Positions 52,337-61,584 of a stretch of 64,000 bases of DNA are shown here, one piece after another. The DNA is from Planctomycetota bacterium (GTDB lineage: Bacteria > Planctomycetota > Phycisphaerae > Phycisphaerales > SM1A02). Numbering within the stretch: position 1 is the stretch's first letter; every line of letters begins with the position of its first letter. The notes beneath the pieces are model-generated. The model was not told where the DNA came from, made no database searches, and saw only the letters and a program-made list of their open reading frames with translations. The position numbers and the translations under genes are program-made. The stretch spans positions 53,907 through 117,906 of the forward strand of contig JADFOJ010000002.1 in assembly GCA_022562915.1 (NCBI GenBank), read 5' to 3'.

Positions 52337-53231
52337 GGTCGGCACTGCAACCGCTACCCGCACAGTAGCGTTGATGAATCAAAAAGGCGGGGTCGGCAAG
52401 ACCACGACCACCGTCAATCTCGGCGCGGCGCTGGCGGAGGCCGAGCGGCGGGTGTGCCTGATCGATCTCGATCCGCAGGCCCACCTGACGTTGCACCTCG
52501 GCATCGACGCGGCGGCCGGACCGACCGTCTACGACCTGCTGACCGATCCGGATTGCACCGCGGCCGAGTGCCTGATCACGGCCCGCCCGCACCTGTCGGT
52601 CATCCCGGCGGAGGTCGATCTCGCCGCCGCGGAGATCGAGCTGGCCGGCCGGCCCGATCGCCAGGAGATCCTCAAGCGGAAGTTCGAGCCGCTCCGTGAC
52701 GTGTTCGACTTCGTGCTGGTGGACTGCCCGCCGAGCCTGGGGTTGCTCACCCTCAACGCCCTCTCGATGGCGGGGGAGGTCTTCGTCCCCATGCAGGCGC
52801 ACTTCCTGGCACTGCAGGGCGTGGGAAGACTACTGGAGACCGTGCGGTTGGTCTGCGACTCCGTCAACCCGTCCCTGCGGGTCACGGGGATCATCCTGTG
52901 CATGCACGAGGGGCAGACCACGCTGGCCAGGGAGGTCGTGGCGGACATCGAGGAGTTCTTCGAACAGGTGCGGGACCAGGATCTTCCGTGGGGCGGCTGC
53001 CGCGTGCTCAAGCCCGCGATCCGGCGCAACGTGAAGCTGGCGGAGGCGCCGAGCTTCGGTCAGACGATCTTCGACTACGCCCGGTGGTGCGCCGGGGCCA
53101 ACGATTACCGCACCCTTGCCGAAAGCCTGCTCGACGTGCCCGTCGCGCCGCCCGCGCAGAGCGTCGAGGCGAAACCCCTGGATATCGTGACCGTCGTCGA
53201 TGCGGTCGAAGTACAGCGGTGTCCTCACTGA
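52335..53231 (+). CDS. parA: ParA/Soj-type ATPase
   Basis: This 298-residue protein has deviant Walker A KGGVGKTTTT (17-26), LIDLDPQAHLTLHLG, VLVDCPPSLGLLTLNAL and the ParA region VPMQAHFLALQGVGRLL, ending near FGQTIFDYARWCAGANDYRTLAESL. It belongs to the chromosomal partition ATPases. parB lies at 37.2-38.1 kb, not next to it. It may partner that ParB or a different cargo. The next gene starts five bases after its stop. Confidence 0.9.
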   Translation: MVGTATATRTVALMNQKGGVGKTTTTVNLGAALAEAERRVCLIDLDPQAHLTLHLGIDAAAGPTVYDLLTDPDCTAAECLITARPHLSVIPAEVDLAAAEIELAGRPDRQEILKRKFEPLRDVFDFVLVDCPPSLGLLTLNALSMAGEVFVPMQAHFLALQGVGRLLETVRLVCDSVNPSLRVTGIILCMHEGQTTLAREVVADIEEFFEQVRDQDLPWGGCRVLKPAIRRNVKLAEAPSFGQTIFDYARWCAGANDYRTLAESLLDVPVAPPAQSVEAKPLDIVTVVDAVEVQRCPH

Positions 53232-53236
53232 GGGGC

Positions 53237-54367
53237 GTGACGACCGCCTCGACAGAACTGGCGCGGCGACTGGCGCGGCCGTGGCGAGCGGTGTTCGTGC
53301 TCTGGGCGCTGGTGGTCACGCTGGCGACGCACTGGCCGAGGCTGGAGGTCGGCAGCGACACGTTCCCGGCGCCGGACAAGATCGTCCACATGATCACCTT
53401 CGGCAGCCTGGTCGTCCTGCTGAGGGGCACCCGCTGGATCGCACGGCTGTGGCCCGTCGGGCTGATCGTGCTGGCGTGGACCGTGCTGGACGAGTTGACC
53501 CAGGCGCTGCCGGTCCTGGATCGAACCTTCAGCGCGCAGGACGTCGCCGCCGGCCAGATCGGTGTCGCGGTCACGCTCGCATGGTACTGGGCGCTGTCTC
53601 CGATCGGCGGGCCCGCCAACCGGGCGCGGCTGGGGTACCGGGCGTTCGTGGTCGACGATCTATTGGCGCGCCCGGGGGCATGGATCGTCGTTGCGGGGGC
53701 GGGTGCCGGCGGCGCGGTCGTCGTCGGCGCCGCGACGGGGCTGATCGCTCACGGCGCCGGCGCCGGGACCATGCTGCCGACCTCGATCATGGCCGGAGGC
53801 TTTGCCGGGGGCGTTGCTGCCTCGACGGCGGCGCTCGCGGAAGCCGCGCGACGGCGCGGGATCGTACTGGAAGACGTCCGCCCCTGCTTCGCCTGCGGCA
53901 ACCCCTGTCGCGAGGTCGCCGTGGCGGGCGACGGCCGAGGCGACTGCCCCGCCTGCCGGACCTCGTTTCATGCGGGGCAATGGGCGCCGCCCATGCTCCT
54001 GCCGCTGCGGGTGGCGGCGCGGGGAACGATTCCGGCGATCCTGGCCGGCGGGGCGATCCTGCTGGGCGCCCTGGCGATCTACGGCCTGGTGCTCGGCTTG
54101 TCGATCCACCTGACCGCGGCCCGGTCGCTGCTGCGCGGCTGGCACGCGCTGGTGCCGGACATGCAGCTCGTCGTCGACATGGCGTTGATCGCGGTGGCGC
54201 TGGCTGTCTCGGTGCGCGTCTATCGGCACCGGCAGGCACCGTTGTACGACGGGCAGCATCGTCGCTGCCGGTGCTGCGATCACCTCCTGGCGGGGGCCGT
54301 GGTGACTCGCGGGACGGGTCGGTGCAGCGAGTGCGGGACGATGTTTGCGCGGTTCACCGATGACTGA
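53237..54367 (+). CDS. VanZ-like membrane protein with two zinc ribbons
   Basis: This 376-residue protein starts at GTG 53237. An N-terminal VanZ-like part has membrane helices and the signature THWPRLEVG and PDKIVHMITFGSLVVLL...DELTQALPVLDR. Two cysteine zinc ribbons follow: CFACGNPC with CPACRTSF, and CRCCDHLL with CSECGTMF, separated by further membrane helices. The fusion of VanZ and ribbons is not one I recognise as a named family. It lies between parA and murJ, with coupled starts, and may relate to envelope or division. Confidence 0.75.
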   Translation: MTTASTELARRLARPWRAVFVLWALVVTLATHWPRLEVGSDTFPAPDKIVHMITFGSLVVLLRGTRWIARLWPVGLIVLAWTVLDELTQALPVLDRTFSAQDVAAGQIGVAVTLAWYWALSPIGGPANRARLGYRAFVVDDLLARPGAWIVVAGAGAGGAVVVGAATGLIAHGAGAGTMLPTSIMAGGFAGGVAASTAALAEAARRRGIVLEDVRPCFACGNPCREVAVAGDGRGDCPACRTSFHAGQWAPPMLLPLRVAARGTIPAILAGGAILLGALAIYGLVLGLSIHLTAARSLLRGWHALVPDMQLVVDMALIAVALAVSVRVYRHRQAPLYDGQHRRCRCCDHLLAGAVVTRGTGRCSECGTMFARFTDD

Positions 54368-55919
54368 GAACTTCGAGCGACACGCGCGCACGTTCTCGGT
54401 GCTGACGATGGTCAGTCGGGCCACCGGACTGTGCCGCGACGCGGCGATGAGCCGCGTCTTCGGCGCCGGGCCCGTGATGGATGCGTTCTTTCTTGCGTTC
54501 CTCATCCCCAACCTCTTCCGGCGACTCTTCGGTGAAGGCGCGGTCTCCGCGGCATTCCTGCGTGTCTACGCACAGCTCGACACCAGTGATCCGGTCACCG
54601 CGCGTCGCCTGGCCACGTTGACCGTGGGAATGCTCGTGGTGGGTCTCGGCACGATCACGCTCGGCGGCGAGGTCATTCTTGCCGTGCTGCACGCACGGGC
54701 CGACGGCGAGCAGCTGGTCGTGCGTCTCGCGATGATCATGCTGCCGTACATGCCGATGATCTGCCTGGTCGCGATCCTGGGAGCGATGCTGCAGGTGCAT
54801 GGCCGTTTCGGCCCCGGCGCCGCGGTTCCGATCGTGTTGAACCTCTGTCTCATCGGCGCCACGGTCGGACTCGTACCGGTGTTCGGCGCCGGCGACCGGG
54901 TCGCGCACGTGACCGTGGTGGCGGTCTCGGTGATTGCGGCGGGTGTGATCCAGCTTGGCTGGATGGCGTGGGCACTGCGCGGCCGGGAGTGGTTTGCGCG
55001 CCACGCGGGCGCCGCCCGCGGCCCCATGCGCGCGGTGCTCGTACAGGCGGGGCCGATGATCCTCGGTCTCGGCGTGCTTCAGCTCAACGTGTTCATGGAC
55101 GGCGTCATCGCCAGCTATCCGACGACGTTCGGGCAGACGATCTTCGGCGTGGAGTATCCGCTTCGCGAGGGGGCGATGGCCACCGTGAGCTTCGCGCAGC
55201 GACTCTACCAGTTTCCGCTGGGGGTCTTCGGGATCGCGGTGGCCACCGCGATCTTCCCGGCGCTGTCTCGGCTTGCGGGTGACCGCGAGGCCTTTGGGGA
55301 TCTGCTGCGGCGCGGCGTGCGGCTGGTGATCTTCATCGGCGTGCCGGCGAGCGTGGGGCTCGCGCTGGTGGGGCCGTTGCTGGTCAGGGCCATACTCGAA
55401 GGCGGGCGGTTTTCGGCCGGGGACGCCGACCGCGTCGCCTTCGTGCTGTACGGCTACGCGGCGGGGGTGTGGGCCTACTCCATGATCCACGTGTTCACGC
55501 GCGCGTTCTACGCGATGGGCGATGCCCGGACGCCGGTCAGGGTGGCCGTGGCGATCGTGGCCCTGAACCTGTTCCTGAACTGCACGCTCATCTGGACGCC
55601 GCTTCGCGAGGCGGCCCTGGCGTGGTCGACATCGGTGTGCGCGATCATCCAGGCGATCGTCCTGCCGGCGCTCATCAGGCGCAGGGTGCCGCGGATACTG
55701 CGAGCCGAGGTCTGGTCGAGCGTTGGGGTGACGCTCCTGCTCACGGCGGTGATGGCCGCGACGGTCGCCGTCGTCGTGCGGTTCATGCCCGCTGCCGACT
55801 CGTGGTGGCAGACCGTCACGAACCTGCTGGCCGGCGTCGGCGCGGGCGTGCTGGTCTTCGGCGCCGGGGCGTGGGCGTTACGGATGCCGGAGCTGCGCTG
55901 GGCACTCGGCAGGCGTTGA
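54360..55919 (+). CDS. murJ: Lipid II flippase MurJ (MviN)
   Basis: This 519-residue protein has 14 predicted membrane helices of the MviN type, with typical start FSVLTMVSRATGLCRDAAMSRVFGAGPVMDAFFLAFLIPNLFRRLFGEGA and PLREGAMATVSFAQRLYQFPLGVFGIAVATAIFPALSRLA, and YGYAAGVWAYSMIHVFTRAFYAMGDARTPVRV. It moves lipid II across the inner membrane for peptidoglycan synthesis. The ATG at 54360 overlaps the previous stop. Its 3' end overlaps mqnE on the opposite strand by 42 bases. Confidence 0.93.
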   Translation: MTENFERHARTFSVLTMVSRATGLCRDAAMSRVFGAGPVMDAFFLAFLIPNLFRRLFGEGAVSAAFLRVYAQLDTSDPVTARRLATLTVGMLVVGLGTITLGGEVILAVLHARADGEQLVVRLAMIMLPYMPMICLVAILGAMLQVHGRFGPGAAVPIVLNLCLIGATVGLVPVFGAGDRVAHVTVVAVSVIAAGVIQLGWMAWALRGREWFARHAGAARGPMRAVLVQAGPMILGLGVLQLNVFMDGVIASYPTTFGQTIFGVEYPLREGAMATVSFAQRLYQFPLGVFGIAVATAIFPALSRLAGDREAFGDLLRRGVRLVIFIGVPASVGLALVGPLLVRAILEGGRFSAGDADRVAFVLYGYAAGVWAYSMIHVFTRAFYAMGDARTPVRVAVAIVALNLFLNCTLIWTPLREAALAWSTSVCAIIQAIVLPALIRRRVPRILRAEVWSSVGVTLLLTAVMAATVAVVVRFMPAADSWWQTVTNLLAGVGAGVLVFGAGAWALRMPELRWALGRR

Positions 55920-57224
55920 GACCCGCCAGGTGTTCCCGTCGCGGTCGATCGGCCTGTACAGGGTGTCCCGTTCGACCGGCCGCAAGCCCGCCTCGCGGAT
56001 CGCCCGCTGCAGGTCCCACGCGGTCGTCTCCTGGTGCGTCGAGGTTGTGCCGACCTTGGTGATGTCGTACCACACCACCGTGCCGTCGATGTCGTCGGCG
56101 CCGTTGAGCAGCATGAACTGGGCGAGCTCCAGCGTCTGCATGATCCAGAACGCCTTGACATGCGGGAAGTTGTCGAGCATGAGCCGCGCGACGGCGATCG
56201 TGCGCAGGTTCTCGAGTCCGGTGGGGCCCGGCAGGTGTTGCAGCGAGCTGTCATCGGGAATGAACGGCAGCGGGATGATCGCCTGGAAGAAACCCCTGCG
56301 GCACCGGCCCGCCTCGGGCAGCCGCGGACCGGGGTACAGCTCGGGTGGGCCCGTCAGCACCACGGCGTCGCCGCTCTGGAGCCCGATGCCGGAGTCGCGT
56401 GCCCACTCGCCGAGGGTGCGGTCCTGCTGGCGGCGAAGAATGTCCATGTGGCGGATGCGCTCGGCGCGGCTCTCGATGTGGCCGTAGAGCATCGTGGCGT
56501 TGGTGTTGAGGCCGAGTTCGTGGGCGGCGCGGTGCACGTCGAGCCAGGTTCCGGCGCGGATCTTGCCTTTGAACGCCCGGTCGTGCACGCGATCGTCGAA
56601 CACCTCGGCGCCGCCGCCCGGCAGTGAGCCGAGACCGGCCGCCACCAGGTCGCGCAGGACCGCCTTGAGGCCCTCGTACTTGTCCCGGCCGCGTTTGGAG
56701 ATGCGCGCGAAGTGGACGATCTCGACGGCGGTGAACGCCTTGATGTGCAGCCTCGGCGCCACGGCGGTGATCGCCCGGAGCATCTCGGTGTAGTAGTCGA
56801 ACGGCAGATGCGGGTGCAGCCCGCCGACGATGTGAATCTCCGTCGCGCCCGCGGCGGCCGCCGCGGCGGCCTCCTCCCGGATCTGGTCGATCGAATGCTC
56901 GTACGCGCCGTCCTGGCCGGCCTTGCGATAGAACGAGCAGAACGTGCACGACAGCGCACAGACGTTGGAGTAGTTGAGATGCCGGTTGACGTTGTAGTAC
57001 GCAATGTCGCCGTGCATTCGTCGACGCACGAGGTCCGCCAGCGCGCAGACGCTCCAGGTATCCGGCGTCGCGTAGAGCGCCGCGCCGTCTTCGATGGAGA
57101 GGCGGCGACCGTTGGCGACCTTGCGGGCGATCGAAGCGAGGTTGGGGTCGGACGCCGCCGGCGTGCCGTGGCGGCGGGCGCCGGAGGTGGCCGAGGTACG
57201 GGCAGGCGACGTGGCGGTGTGCAT
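55878..57224 (-). CDS. mqnE: Aminofutalosine synthase MqnE
   Basis: This 448-residue radical SAM enzyme has the cluster motif CALSCTFCSFYR (Cys89, Cys93, Cys96) in NRHLNYSNVCALSC, and EIHIVGGLHPHLPFDYYTEML, KAFTAVEIVHFARI and GHIESRAERIRHM. It makes aminofutalosine in the futalosine route to menaquinone. A basic/disordered start (30 residues) precedes it. No other mqn gene is in the window. The far upstream start is uncertain, but this ATG is the best. Confidence 0.9.
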   Translation of the reverse strand: MHTATSPARTSATSGARRHGTPAASDPNLASIARKVANGRRLSIEDGAALYATPDTWSVCALADLVRRRMHGDIAYYNVNRHLNYSNVCALSCTFCSFYRKAGQDGAYEHSIDQIREEAAAAAAAGATEIHIVGGLHPHLPFDYYTEMLRAITAVAPRLHIKAFTAVEIVHFARISKRGRDKYEGLKAVLRDLVAAGLGSLPGGGAEVFDDRVHDRAFKGKIRAGTWLDVHRAAHELGLNTNATMLYGHIESRAERIRHMDILRRQQDRTLGEWARDSGIGLQSGDAVVLTGPPELYPGPRLPEAGRCRRGFFQAIIPLPFIPDDSSLQHLPGPTGLENLRTIAVARLMLDNFPHVKAFWIMQTLELAQFMLLNGADDIDGTVVWYDITKVGTTSTHQETTAWDLQRAIREAGLRPVERDTLYRPIDRDGNTWRVSTPAECPAQLRHP

Positions 57225-57366
57225 GGAAGACGAATTCTAGCGGTTTTATCAGGTCGCAAAACGAAGCCCGGGCTTGAGCGTGTCCCGTGCCGTGCCGATA
57301 TCCCGTCAGGCGACCCGGGGTCGCCCTGAGTTCCTGCACGCTCCCAAGACACGCCGGAGAACCGGG

Positions 57367-59781
57367 ATGCCACTTCCCGATTGGCTCAGACAGGACAAGA
57401 AGGTCGATCCTCCGGCGCCCCCGGAAGTCGCCCCGCCCCCGGAAGTCGCCCCGGCCCCGGAAGTCGCCCCGGCCCCGGAAGTCGCCCCGGCCCCGGAAGT
57501 CGCCCCGGAAGCGGAAGTCGTCGCGGAATCGGAAGCCGTCGCGGAATCGGAAGCCGTCCTCGAAGCGGAAGCCGTCCCCGAAGCGGAGGCCGCACCCGCA
57601 GCGGAGGCCGCACCCGCAGCGGAAATCTCGGAGCCACGCCGGCCTGACGACGAGACAGCGGACGCAACGGAGGAGGCGTCCGATGCGGTGTCAGTGGAGC
57701 AGGCCACCCCTGACAGCCCGGCGAGCCGGGTTGAGCAAGAGATCGAGGATGTCCAGGACGTCGAGGATGTCCAGCATGACCAGGCGGTCGTCGCCGAGTC
57801 GCCGGTCGCCGCGACGGTTGACGTGCTCGATGTGCTGGCCCAGATCGAGAAGCAACTCTGCCGTCTCGGCGAATACCACATCGTGCCGGGGCCGGTCGAG
57901 AACGCACCCGCCGCGGAGGACGGGTGCGAGGATCGACCGACAATGGAAGAGTTGGCCGAGCGCGAGGGCGAACTGCACGAGATGCGCAAACGCGTGACGG
58001 ACCTGGAGGTCCAGCTTCAGGAGTCCTCCGCGCAGGCGGACCAGACGGACGCTCTTGAAAGACACGTCGGCGAGGCGCAGAAAGAGGTCCAGGACCTCGT
58101 CGGCCAGGCAGAGCAGATGCATCGCGAACTCCAGGAAAAGACGCAGGCCCTGGAGGAAGCGGCCGGCAGCATCGACGGTCTTCAGTCGCGCATCGCCCAG
58201 CTCGAGCAGGCCCAGGCGCAGCCGGACGACGTCCAAGAGCCCGCTGATGCCGAGAAGCCCGCTGACGTCGAGCCGCCAGCTGACGTCGAGAAGCCAGCTG
58301 CCGTCGAGAAGCCAGCTGCCGTCGAGAAGCCAGCTGCCGTCGAGAAGCCAGCTGCCGTCGAGAAGCCAGCTGACGTCCAGAAGCCCGCTGACGCCGCGGA
58401 TGCCGAGGTCGCCTCGGGCATGGAGCTGGTGGATCGGCAGCGCCGCCAGATCGAACGGCTGACGGAGCAGCTCGTGTCGCTTCAATCCGACGTCGAGCCC
58501 CAGGAGATCCAGGAACGGGACGATCGCATCGCGGAACTGGAAGAACAGCTCCAGGGCATCGGCAATCAGGGTGGCAAGGTCGGAAAACTCGTCGCCGGTT
58601 TCGGAGACGCACTCAGCAAGGTCCGCAGCAGGAGCGGAAAGAAAGGTGTTGACGAGGGCGCTTCCAGCGCCCTCGAATTTCGACTCCGAGAAGTAACGGC
58701 CGAGTGTGACAATCTCCGCGACGAGGCCAGGGAAGCCCGGCAGGAAGCCCATGAGCTTCGCCGGGAGATCGAGGCACTGTCATCCTCGGGAGGCGCCCCC
58801 GATTCCGGGGAGGGGGACTCCGCTGAACAGGACAACGCCCGAATAACCAGTGCGCTGCGCGCGAGAGTCACCCAGCTCGAGGACGAGTTGGAGGCGGTCT
58901 CGGAGGGCGACGAGGAGGGCCGCGCCACGGTCCTTCAGCAGCGCATCAGTCGTCTTGAACAGGAGCTTGCCGGGGCCCGCGCCGCCGACAAGCAGGGAGA
59001 GCTTCACGCGCAGCAGGCCAAGGAACTGCGCGAGCAGTGGAAGCAGTTGCGGGAAGATCGGGCCGCGCTGGGCGAGAGGGCGATCGAGGCGCCTCCCGCC
59101 GGCAGGCCGTGGCAGCGGGCCCTGGTGATCTTGAGTTGCCTGGCGGGGTTGGCCGTCGTCGGGGCGGCCGCCAGCGCGCTGGCGGCCAACCGGTTCCTTC
59201 CCCCCACGGTTGCCGCCTCCGTCACTCTCGAGGCACGCTCCCGCAAGGGCGACCCGATCAAGGATTCCCTGGCCGCTGAATGGGACGCGTGGCATCGCGA
59301 CACGCTCGCCGACGAGGAGTTCCACGCGACCGTGACCAAACGACTGGCCGACCAGATGCCGGGCGGGTTCACCGACCAGGAACACGCCGCCGCGCGGATC
59401 CGCGACGACCTGGCCATCGACTCGCCGAAGCCTGGGGCGATCACGCTGACGCTTGCAGGCACCGATCCCGAAGCGCTGACCGTGCTGCTGGATACGGTCG
59501 CGACCACACTGGCCAGGGAGTCCTCGCGCCACTTCGGAAGCCGCCACAACGGGGTCATCGCGGTCGTCGGCGGCGAACGGCACGAGTCAGGCCGGGTCCG
59601 GCATGCCTCGATCAACCCCACGCCGATCAGCGATCATCGCTTCCAGGCGGGCATGGTGTTCTTCGTCGTGGGATCCGCGATCGGCGTTGTCCTGCTGAAG
59701 CGGATCCACGACGGGCTGGTCGCCGCGAAGGCGGCACTGGGCGAGGACGACTCGGCGATGGTCGCCGGCGGGCCGTTCTGA
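57367..59781 (+). CDS. Large coiled-coil protein with two membrane helices, Wzz-like topology
   Basis: This 804-residue protein has a low-complexity start (PEVAPA repeats), acidic Glu/Ala/Val-rich coiled-coil segments (for example about residues 195-275 and 360-560), AAVEKP repeats at about 293-340, and two membrane helices (about 584-606 and 759-778) enclosing a 150-residue domain (VTLEARSRKGDPIKDSLAAEWDAWHR). The helix-domain-helix layout resembles polysaccharide chain-length regulators, but the large cytoplasmic-type N-terminus is unusual and no Wzz motif is seen. GGAG lies seven bases before the ATG. Confidence 0.8.
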   Translation: MPLPDWLRQDKKVDPPAPPEVAPPPEVAPAPEVAPAPEVAPAPEVAPEAEVVAESEAVAESEAVLEAEAVPEAEAAPAAEAAPAAEISEPRRPDDETADATEEASDAVSVEQATPDSPASRVEQEIEDVQDVEDVQHDQAVVAESPVAATVDVLDVLAQIEKQLCRLGEYHIVPGPVENAPAAEDGCEDRPTMEELAEREGELHEMRKRVTDLEVQLQESSAQADQTDALERHVGEAQKEVQDLVGQAEQMHRELQEKTQALEEAAGSIDGLQSRIAQLEQAQAQPDDVQEPADAEKPADVEPPADVEKPAAVEKPAAVEKPAAVEKPAAVEKPADVQKPADAADAEVASGMELVDRQRRQIERLTEQLVSLQSDVEPQEIQERDDRIAELEEQLQGIGNQGGKVGKLVAGFGDALSKVRSRSGKKGVDEGASSALEFRLREVTAECDNLRDEAREARQEAHELRREIEALSSSGGAPDSGEGDSAEQDNARITSALRARVTQLEDELEAVSEGDEEGRATVLQQRISRLEQELAGARAADKQGELHAQQAKELREQWKQLREDRAALGERAIEAPPAGRPWQRALVILSCLAGLAVVGAAASALAANRFLPPTVAASVTLEARSRKGDPIKDSLAAEWDAWHRDTLADEEFHATVTKRLADQMPGGFTDQEHAAARIRDDLAIDSPKPGAITLTLAGTDPEALTVLLDTVATTLARESSRHFGSRHNGVIAVVGGERHESGRVRHASINPTPISDHRFQAGMVFFVVGSAIGVVLLKRIHDGLVAAKAALGEDDSAMVAGGPF
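57421..57510 (+). repeat. 18-bp tandem repeats encoding PEVAPA
   Basis: About five units of CCGGAAGTCGCCCCGGCC in frame, encoding Pro-Glu-Val-Ala-Pro-Ala. The copies are almost identical, which suggests recent expansion by slippage or unequal exchange. Confidence 0.85.
58243..58386 (+). repeat. 18-bp tandem repeats encoding A-A/D-V-E-K-P
   Basis: Eight units of 18 bp, four identical (GCTGCCGTCGAGAAGCCA), encode a hexapeptide linker in the coiled-coil protein. Outer units differ by one to several bases, the usual pattern of array expansion from the centre. Confidence 0.9.
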
Positions 59782-59814
59782 ATAGAGCGCTCGAATGTCC
59801 GAGAACTCCCACCG

Positions 59815-60165
59815 GTGCGCGAAGAGCTTCGGTTTGCGACGCCGCCGGCGGAGCCGAACGCCGGATGCGGCGAAAGCCCCGCACCGATCGGACCGATTCG
59901 CGAGTCCGTGACGATTCGCTTTCCAGGTTTCGACGACCGCTCCAGGCGTGAACTGGGACCGATCCCTTTTCCACGGCCGGCGGCGGGCCTGACGCCCCTC
60001 TGGCCGGAGATTCCCGACGCCCCGCGGGATGTCATCGGGCAGGTGCCGTCGACCAGGGAAGTCCTGGCCGCCCTGGACAACGTCAGCCGCCGGATGGAGT
60101 CGCTGGCCCGTTCGCTGGGGTGCCTGGGATACTTCGACGACGATGACGGTCCTCGGGCGGCGTGA
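59815..60165 (+). CDS. Small hypothetical protein
   Basis: A 116-residue frame from GTG 59815, 33 bases after the coiled-coil gene, encodes a Pro/Arg-rich start, VTIRFPGFDDRSRRELGPIPFP, and a helical end VLAALDNVSRRMESLARSLGCLGYFDDDDG. No domain is recognised. No strong ribosome site is seen. The 3' end overlaps the next gene on the other strand by 83 bases, so one of the two ends may be wrong. Confidence 0.5.
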   Translation: MREELRFATPPAEPNAGCGESPAPIGPIRESVTIRFPGFDDRSRRELGPIPFPRPAAGLTPLWPEIPDAPRDVIGQVPSTREVLAALDNVSRRMESLARSLGCLGYFDDDDGPRAA

Positions 60166-60760
60166 GCGACCGCCGCGCGTTGACTGCGTCCTGCATCAGC
60201 GAGCGCAGCCGCCGGGCGCGGTACTCCGGATCACCGACGATGCCGGTGGCCCAACGGCCCCGCAGGGGCTCCTTCTGACGGTGCCGGGGCAACGGTGCCG
60301 TCATGAGCCGCGGTGCGACTCTCGCATCAAGACGACCGTCGATCCTGCCGGAGCCGGCGCCATCCCGGCCCGTCGCGTCGCGGTGTGCCGTCGCGGCGGT
60401 GAAGCCCGCCGGACGTCCGATGTAGAAGACCGTGCCGGGCGGCACGACGGGGAACACGTTGCCGTCCTTGTCGGACGCGTAGACGGATCGCGGAAAGACC
60501 GCGTAGAGCGCGCCCTGTGCGCGAGTGAGCCGATTGGTGCCGTCCTGGAAGCGGTAGACCCGTCCGAAGTCGGCGGGCTGGCGAAGGGAGGGCCGGGACT
60601 CGCGCAGGCTCATGGCCAGCGGTGAGACGTCCTCGATCCGCTCGTCGACGATGTCGAGCGATGCGGTCTGCCCGGACGCCGAGTGTGCCGCCAGTGCGAT
60701 CACGAGCGACAGTGCCGGACGGGATCTCCTGACGATGGTCGGGGGTGCGTGCATGGCCAT
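60083..60760 (-). CDS. Secreted hypothetical protein
   Basis: This 225-residue protein has a signal peptide (RRSRPALSLVIALAAHSASGQ) and a conserved-looking middle (LRQPADFGRVYRFQDGTNRLTRAQGALYAVFPRSVYASDKDGNVFPVVPPGTVFYIG), followed by a basic, Pro-rich C-terminus. Two ATGs six bases apart start the frame. It lies downstream of birA with a 12-base gap, so it is probably co-transcribed. The function is unknown. Confidence 0.65.
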   Translation of the reverse strand: MAMHAPPTIVRRSRPALSLVIALAAHSASGQTASLDIVDERIEDVSPLAMSLRESRPSLRQPADFGRVYRFQDGTNRLTRAQGALYAVFPRSVYASDKDGNVFPVVPPGTVFYIGRPAGFTAATAHRDATGRDGAGSGRIDGRLDARVAPRLMTAPLPRHRQKEPLRGRWATGIVGDPEYRARRLRSLMQDAVNARRSLTPPEDRHRRRSIPGTPANGPATPSGG

Positions 60761-60771
60761 GGGACCGCGTG

Positions 60772-61584
60772 TTACGACGTGCCTTCGTCTCGGTCGGTTC
60801 GATCCGGCTGCCAGTTCAGGATCGTCGTCACGGCGGCCGGCAGATACACCTGTTCTCGGTCGGACACCACGAGCAGTCCGCGTATCGGATCGACCTTCAG
60901 AACAGTTCCGGTAATCGTACGCCGGCCGCTGCGGCAGACGACCCGCGTGCCCGCCAGGACGTCCCGCCGTGCGAACTCGTCGCACAGGCGATCGTTGTCA
61001 TCGGGCAGCGTCTCGTTCATGGCCCGCACCAGGGATTCCAGCACGGTGAGGCGTTCAATGGGTTCCGGGCGCGACGCCAGCTGCACGAGGCTGACGGCGC
61101 GGTCCGCGAGCGGTAGCGGCCATCGGGTCTGCAGGACGTTCATCCCGATCCCGACCACGGCTCGTTCGCCGGAGAGCTCGATGAGTATGCCCGCGAGCTT
61201 GCGGCCGTCCACGACGATGTCGTTGGGCCACTTGATGCCGACGGAGCGGCCCAGCACGGTCTGGGCCGCGCGGGCCGCGGCGACGGCGCACGCGATGACC
61301 AGCCGTTCGGTCTGCGCGGGGGCCGTCACGACGAAGCTCGCCGCGATGCCCTGGTCCAGTGTGTCCGCCCACGCGCGGCCGAGGCGGCCGCGCCCCGCCG
61401 TCTGCCGCCACGCGACCACGATCGTTCCCGGCAACGCGCCGAGTCGCCGGGCCGCGTCCTGGGTGGACGCCGTCTCGCGGATGACCACGACGCGATCGAA
61501 CGGACCATCGGCGGCGGTCAGGACGGCGTTGAGGCGACCGGTCCACGAGTCGATTGTGTCCTGCGCGGCGCGGGCGATGGTCAC
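60772..61584 (-). CDS. birA: Biotin--[acetyl-CoA-carboxylase] ligase
   Basis: This 270-residue enzyme attaches biotin to carrier proteins. The motifs ETASTQDAARRL, QTAGRGRLGRAW (biotin/ATP loop), SVGIKWPNDIVVDGRKLAGILIEL and AVVGIGMNVLQ are clear, followed by a small SH3-like domain (TGTVLKVDPIRGLLVVSD). There is no N-terminal DNA-binding domain, so it is not a repressor. It overlaps nadC by four bases. Confidence 0.93.
   Translation of the reverse strand: MTIARAAQDTIDSWTGRLNAVLTAADGPFDRVVVIRETASTQDAARRLGALPGTIVVAWRQTAGRGRLGRAWADTLDQGIAASFVVTAPAQTERLVIACAVAAARAAQTVLGRSVGIKWPNDIVVDGRKLAGILIELSGERAVVGIGMNVLQTRWPLPLADRAVSLVQLASRPEPIERLTVLESLVRAMNETLPDDNDRLCDEFARRDVLAGTRVVCRSGRRTITGTVLKVDPIRGLLVVSDREQVYLPAAVTTILNWQPDRTDRDEGTS

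Noticed and set aside
58243..58386. CRISPR-like array
   Set aside because: Units are directly adjacent 18-bp repeats in an open frame with no unique spacers; a coding tandem repeat.
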